64,000 nt of DNA from Botryosphaeria dothidea (Eukaryota > Ascomycota > Dothideomycetes > Botryosphaeriales > Botryosphaeriaceae): NCBI GenBank assembly GCA_011503125.2, contig WWBZ02000001.1, positions 2,728,001-2,792,000 on the forward strand. The letters run 5' to 3'. Positions 62,601 through 64,000 of the stretch are shown here, in pieces. Numbering within the stretch: the first letter of the stretch is position 1; each line of letters starts with the position of its first letter. The position numbers and the translations under genes were made by a program. The notes beneath the pieces are model-generated. The model had not been told where the DNA came from and made no database searches. It saw only the letters and a program-made list of their open reading frames with translations.

Positions 62601-63497
62601 TTCCACCGCCGCAACTGCTCCACCGCCGGCTCCTCCACCAAGCATACCACCCTGCCCGCGAGTCCGAACTTACCGGCCTCGCCTATCCACCGCCCCAAGA
62701 CCTCCCTCTCCGACTTCGTCAACCTCACCTCCCGATCGAAAGAGGGCGGCGACCACGCCACCCCATCCATCGACGACCTTAACCATGCTGCCCTCCTCCG
62801 CAACTCCGCCCTGGCGAGCCAACAGCGACGCGGCAGCCAACACGGCGGTGGTGCCAAGGCGCTCAGCGCGGCGGTGCGCCAGCAGCTCCGGCAGCGCGAC
62901 AGCATCATCAACCGCGGCCGGCACAGCGGGCGCGCCTCGAGCGGCGGCAGCGCGGGCCGGTTCAGCAACAAGACGAACAGGGGCTCGGAGGATAGAGGCA
63001 AGAAGAGGTGGAGCGTGCTCGACGCTGCGAGCCAGGAGCAGGATGACGAGGAGAGCAAGAGGGAGGGCCCTGCAGCAACTGCGGCGGCGGCAGCAGCAGC
63101 AACTGGGACCGGCCTTCGTGTCCCGCTCAGCATGATCAGCAATGTCGGAAACAAGACGAATTTCCTTGCGCCACCTCCTTCCCCAGACCATCCCAAATCG
63201 GGTCACGGCCGTAGCGGTTCGACGGTTCTGGCCGGCGGTATCGGGCTGGGGAACAGCGGGATCAGGGAGGAGGAAGCGGTGCGGCTCGTCGGTGAGGGCA
63301 AGGCGAAGAGGCCGGTCAGCGTTGAGGGGGCGAATCGGTGGAGTAGCTTGAGGGGAACGCGGGAGACGGCAGCGGGTGCGGAGAGGGAGGGTGCGTGGAA
63401 GACGGGGGAAGTGTTGCGGTCATCGCCGGGGCCGAAGAGCAGTCGCCCTGGCACGGCAAGGGAGAGCAGTGTGCTTGGCAATGAGGCGTTTTTGTGA
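59604..63497 (+). CDS. axl2: AXL2-like cell-polarity membrane protein with cadherin-like domains
   Basis: A single exon of 1297 residues. I chose the ATG at 59604 rather than 59445 because it starts directly with a signal peptide (LCAVILLLAVATEA). The ectodomain (about 20-430) has four dystroglycan-type cadherin-like repeats: PINSQVPPVARVSQPF, then PAWLSLDSPNRRLYGTP, LPSWVSFDSDSMVFSGTA, PPDWLSFDPKTLEVRGTAP and AQWLHFDESSLTIEGE. One membrane span lies at about 452-475 (AIIAVSVVCVVIAIIALVL), then a basic stop-transfer and a cytosolic tail of about 820 residues, rich in Ser, Arg and Pro with a short polyalanine run. Yeast Axl2/Bud10 marks axial bud sites and links to septins. In filamentous fungi orthologues are tied to septum or conidiophore morphology. 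Whether this one binds septins is not visible from sequence. Confidence 0.88.
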   Translation: MTLCAVILLLAVATEAVPTVSFPINSQVPPVARVSQPFNFEFSPGTFTTQSGSLEYSLSGSPAWLSLDSPNRRLYGTPTEKDVGAIAFTMIAEDGTGSTPMQATLIVSSNPAPKLNIDLTDPLSKAGKLSGPQSLSLQPSKQYSIQFPADTFTLTSTTDLTYYATLSDRSPLPSWVSFDSDSMVFSGTASASPQTVDLMLIASDATGFTGAWVLFTLSVSAHQLVFTNVEQIVNVSAGSEVSITNLRDQLSIDGKPLSNSDLKNATANPPDWLSFDPKTLEVRGTAPPNIKSTSFTVSAADKFGDVANTTVQLTSQATLFRGEVGNLNAIIGEPTKFDLSTVVVKQPDLQVEVDLGTAAQWLHFDESSLTIEGEIPASATPQIIQGSIEVTAAKGSQSNSESFDIVVKTATTTSSNGSTPRSASPTTDPSTAAETSVTGMASPPSKKAPTNNGAIIAVSVVCVVIAIIALVLGYLLFRRSRRSGRPDSPRRRKEDISRPIYHEDEWQTAEDSFTGDRDVEKGQGTGHRTGELPPHIGTPSPLKKAITERRGIRGHKHKPSHTTSIGEGDREVLQSAIHSGDWSVPVGAIRSSPVSVGVGPSSRMPEDSPARGRRSRRSFRVHRDSQDSYARRSAGLPTRRRIHGMGHGRASFGSPSRRFSSRRSHAASSYSSFSTLSTGMLSNGLLSPTGSQFPAPPPSPSTTNRYSNAENRKSVRIVPGSPNLDNSTILADTRPLDERRQSYIRNRATSRSPFFAAHGSSRGSSSHRPSMIGTLAESLGSGDTEENAAQTLSPSSFYGSRSTTAGALASPAEERQRFPGSLRRRRTGKGPTARAYSGSSSAGDSPVKWRSTTQGTIGPLTGNAPAESPRSSVILSGLSDSAYTTTEGTGTEREYSNGRSLVDDPMDIDDPEELRTPSDEGGSNGSSDGPAYRPGAFMTSPLSPSALKIKKQQSPPPSTPHRTPSRPLSFGKENDKPLALHRRTPSPTKSFKSAITTSPFHRRNCSTAGSSTKHTTLPASPNLPASPIHRPKTSLSDFVNLTSRSKEGGDHATPSIDDLNHAALLRNSALASQQRRGSQHGGGAKALSAAVRQQLRQRDSIINRGRHSGRASSGGSAGRFSNKTNRGSEDRGKKRWSVLDAASQEQDDEESKREGPAATAAAAAAATGTGLRVPLSMISNVGNKTNFLAPPPSPDHPKSGHGRSGSTVLAGGIGLGNSGIREEEAVRLVGEGKAKRPVSVEGANRWSSLRGTRETAAGAEREGAWKTGEVLRSSPGPKSSRPGTARESSVLGNEAFL

Positions 63498-64000
63498 AGG
63501 GGTGAATTTCTTGAGATGAGAGTACTGGCATGAAGAGGAACGTTGTACGATCTGATGATTGACTGACTATGAGGTTGACGTTGATGGTGAGACGCCTCTT
63601 TGCCGTTGTCTTTTGTTTCTGTTTGCTGGCGTCTTAAGAAAGCATCTAGCGTCTTGATCCTTAGGTTACCCTTATGCTCTGCTGTAGTTCTTATTGTTTT
63701 TCCAGCATCGGTTCTAATGTAGGATTTCGGCATCGAAAAGCAATTCACCCATGGAATTGACTTACAATCACCATCTTCATTTTTCCGTACGATTTCTCAT
63801 GATTGACTAAGTGAAATCAGTATTTCATGAGTAGTCATCATGGAAAATGGTTAACAGACGAAGTGAAAGTGTGGACTTTGCGGGATGAACCAAAGACACA
63901 GAAAGGGCCCACTGTGTAGCAGACAGTTCTCGACCCCAGAAACCCCACTCAACAATACAAACTCATGTTGCGCCATCAAGAGTAAGCTGATTTCAGGAGC
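63498..64000. other. Intergenic, 0.5 kb to the window edge
   Basis: 3' flank of the AXL2-like gene, AT-rich. No gene seen. Confidence 0.5.

Noticed and set aside
62162..63196. 344-codon frame antisense to the AXL2-like tail
   Set aside because: Ser/Leu/Arg low-complexity mirror of the Ser-rich tail; the sense frame is continuous with the ectodomain and membrane span.

Overview
The window looks like a chromosome segment of a filamentous ascomycete (Pezizomycotina; Dothideomycetes is my guess). Genes are spaced by about 0.7 to 3 kb. Introns are mostly 49-115 nt with GT-AG ends and CTRAY-type branch sites. The conserved genes (PHO80-type cyclin, RRP36, PEX26, VPS29, AXL2-like and others) read as ascomycete proteins. 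There are no operons, CRISPR arrays or phage genes, and I recognise no transposon. Exon models below were joined by hand: each junction keeps the reading frame, and the summed exons are a multiple of three.

Layout. 1-9.8 kb, all minus strand: a protein of unknown function running off the left edge, a Pho80/PREG-type cyclin, a cupredoxin-like membrane protein, and the rRNA-processing factor RRP36. 9.8-12.4 kb: gene-poor. 12.4-19.4 kb: two Rab GTPases (RAB11 type and Rab2/Rab4 type) and, divergently, a CTL/PNS1 transporter. 20.5-33.4 kb: a secreted M28 aminopeptidase, a DUF726/MIL1-like alpha/beta hydrolase, and a UBP12-type deubiquitinase. 34.9-41.8 kb: tail-anchored PEX26, a PARN/CAF1-family nuclease and a GT25-type glycosyltransferase. 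43.6-50.5 kb: a bZIP factor, a 3.1-kb gene-poor gap, retromer VPS29 and alanine:glyoxylate aminotransferase. 51-56.3 kb: an intron-containing tRNA-Ser(GCT), a class II aldolase, a small secreted protein in a gene-poor island, and a small membrane protein. 56.9-63.5 kb: glutathione reductase and an AXL2-like polarity protein.

Most genes are housekeeping and do not form a pathway cluster, although membrane traffic is over-represented (two Rabs, retromer, a medium-adaptin-interacting homologue, an AXL2-like cargo/polarity protein).

The most interesting hidden item is a four-exon gene at 53617-54202 for a 124-residue, six-cysteine secreted protein. It is invisible as a single open frame because its exons are only 57-115 nt long. 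Other points are an about 0.9-kb ATG-free leader ahead of the deubiquitinase, a GC-AG intron in the same gene, 13- and 15-nt microexons in RAB11 and VPS29, and a duplicated palindrome-containing element in the PEX26/nuclease divergent promoter.
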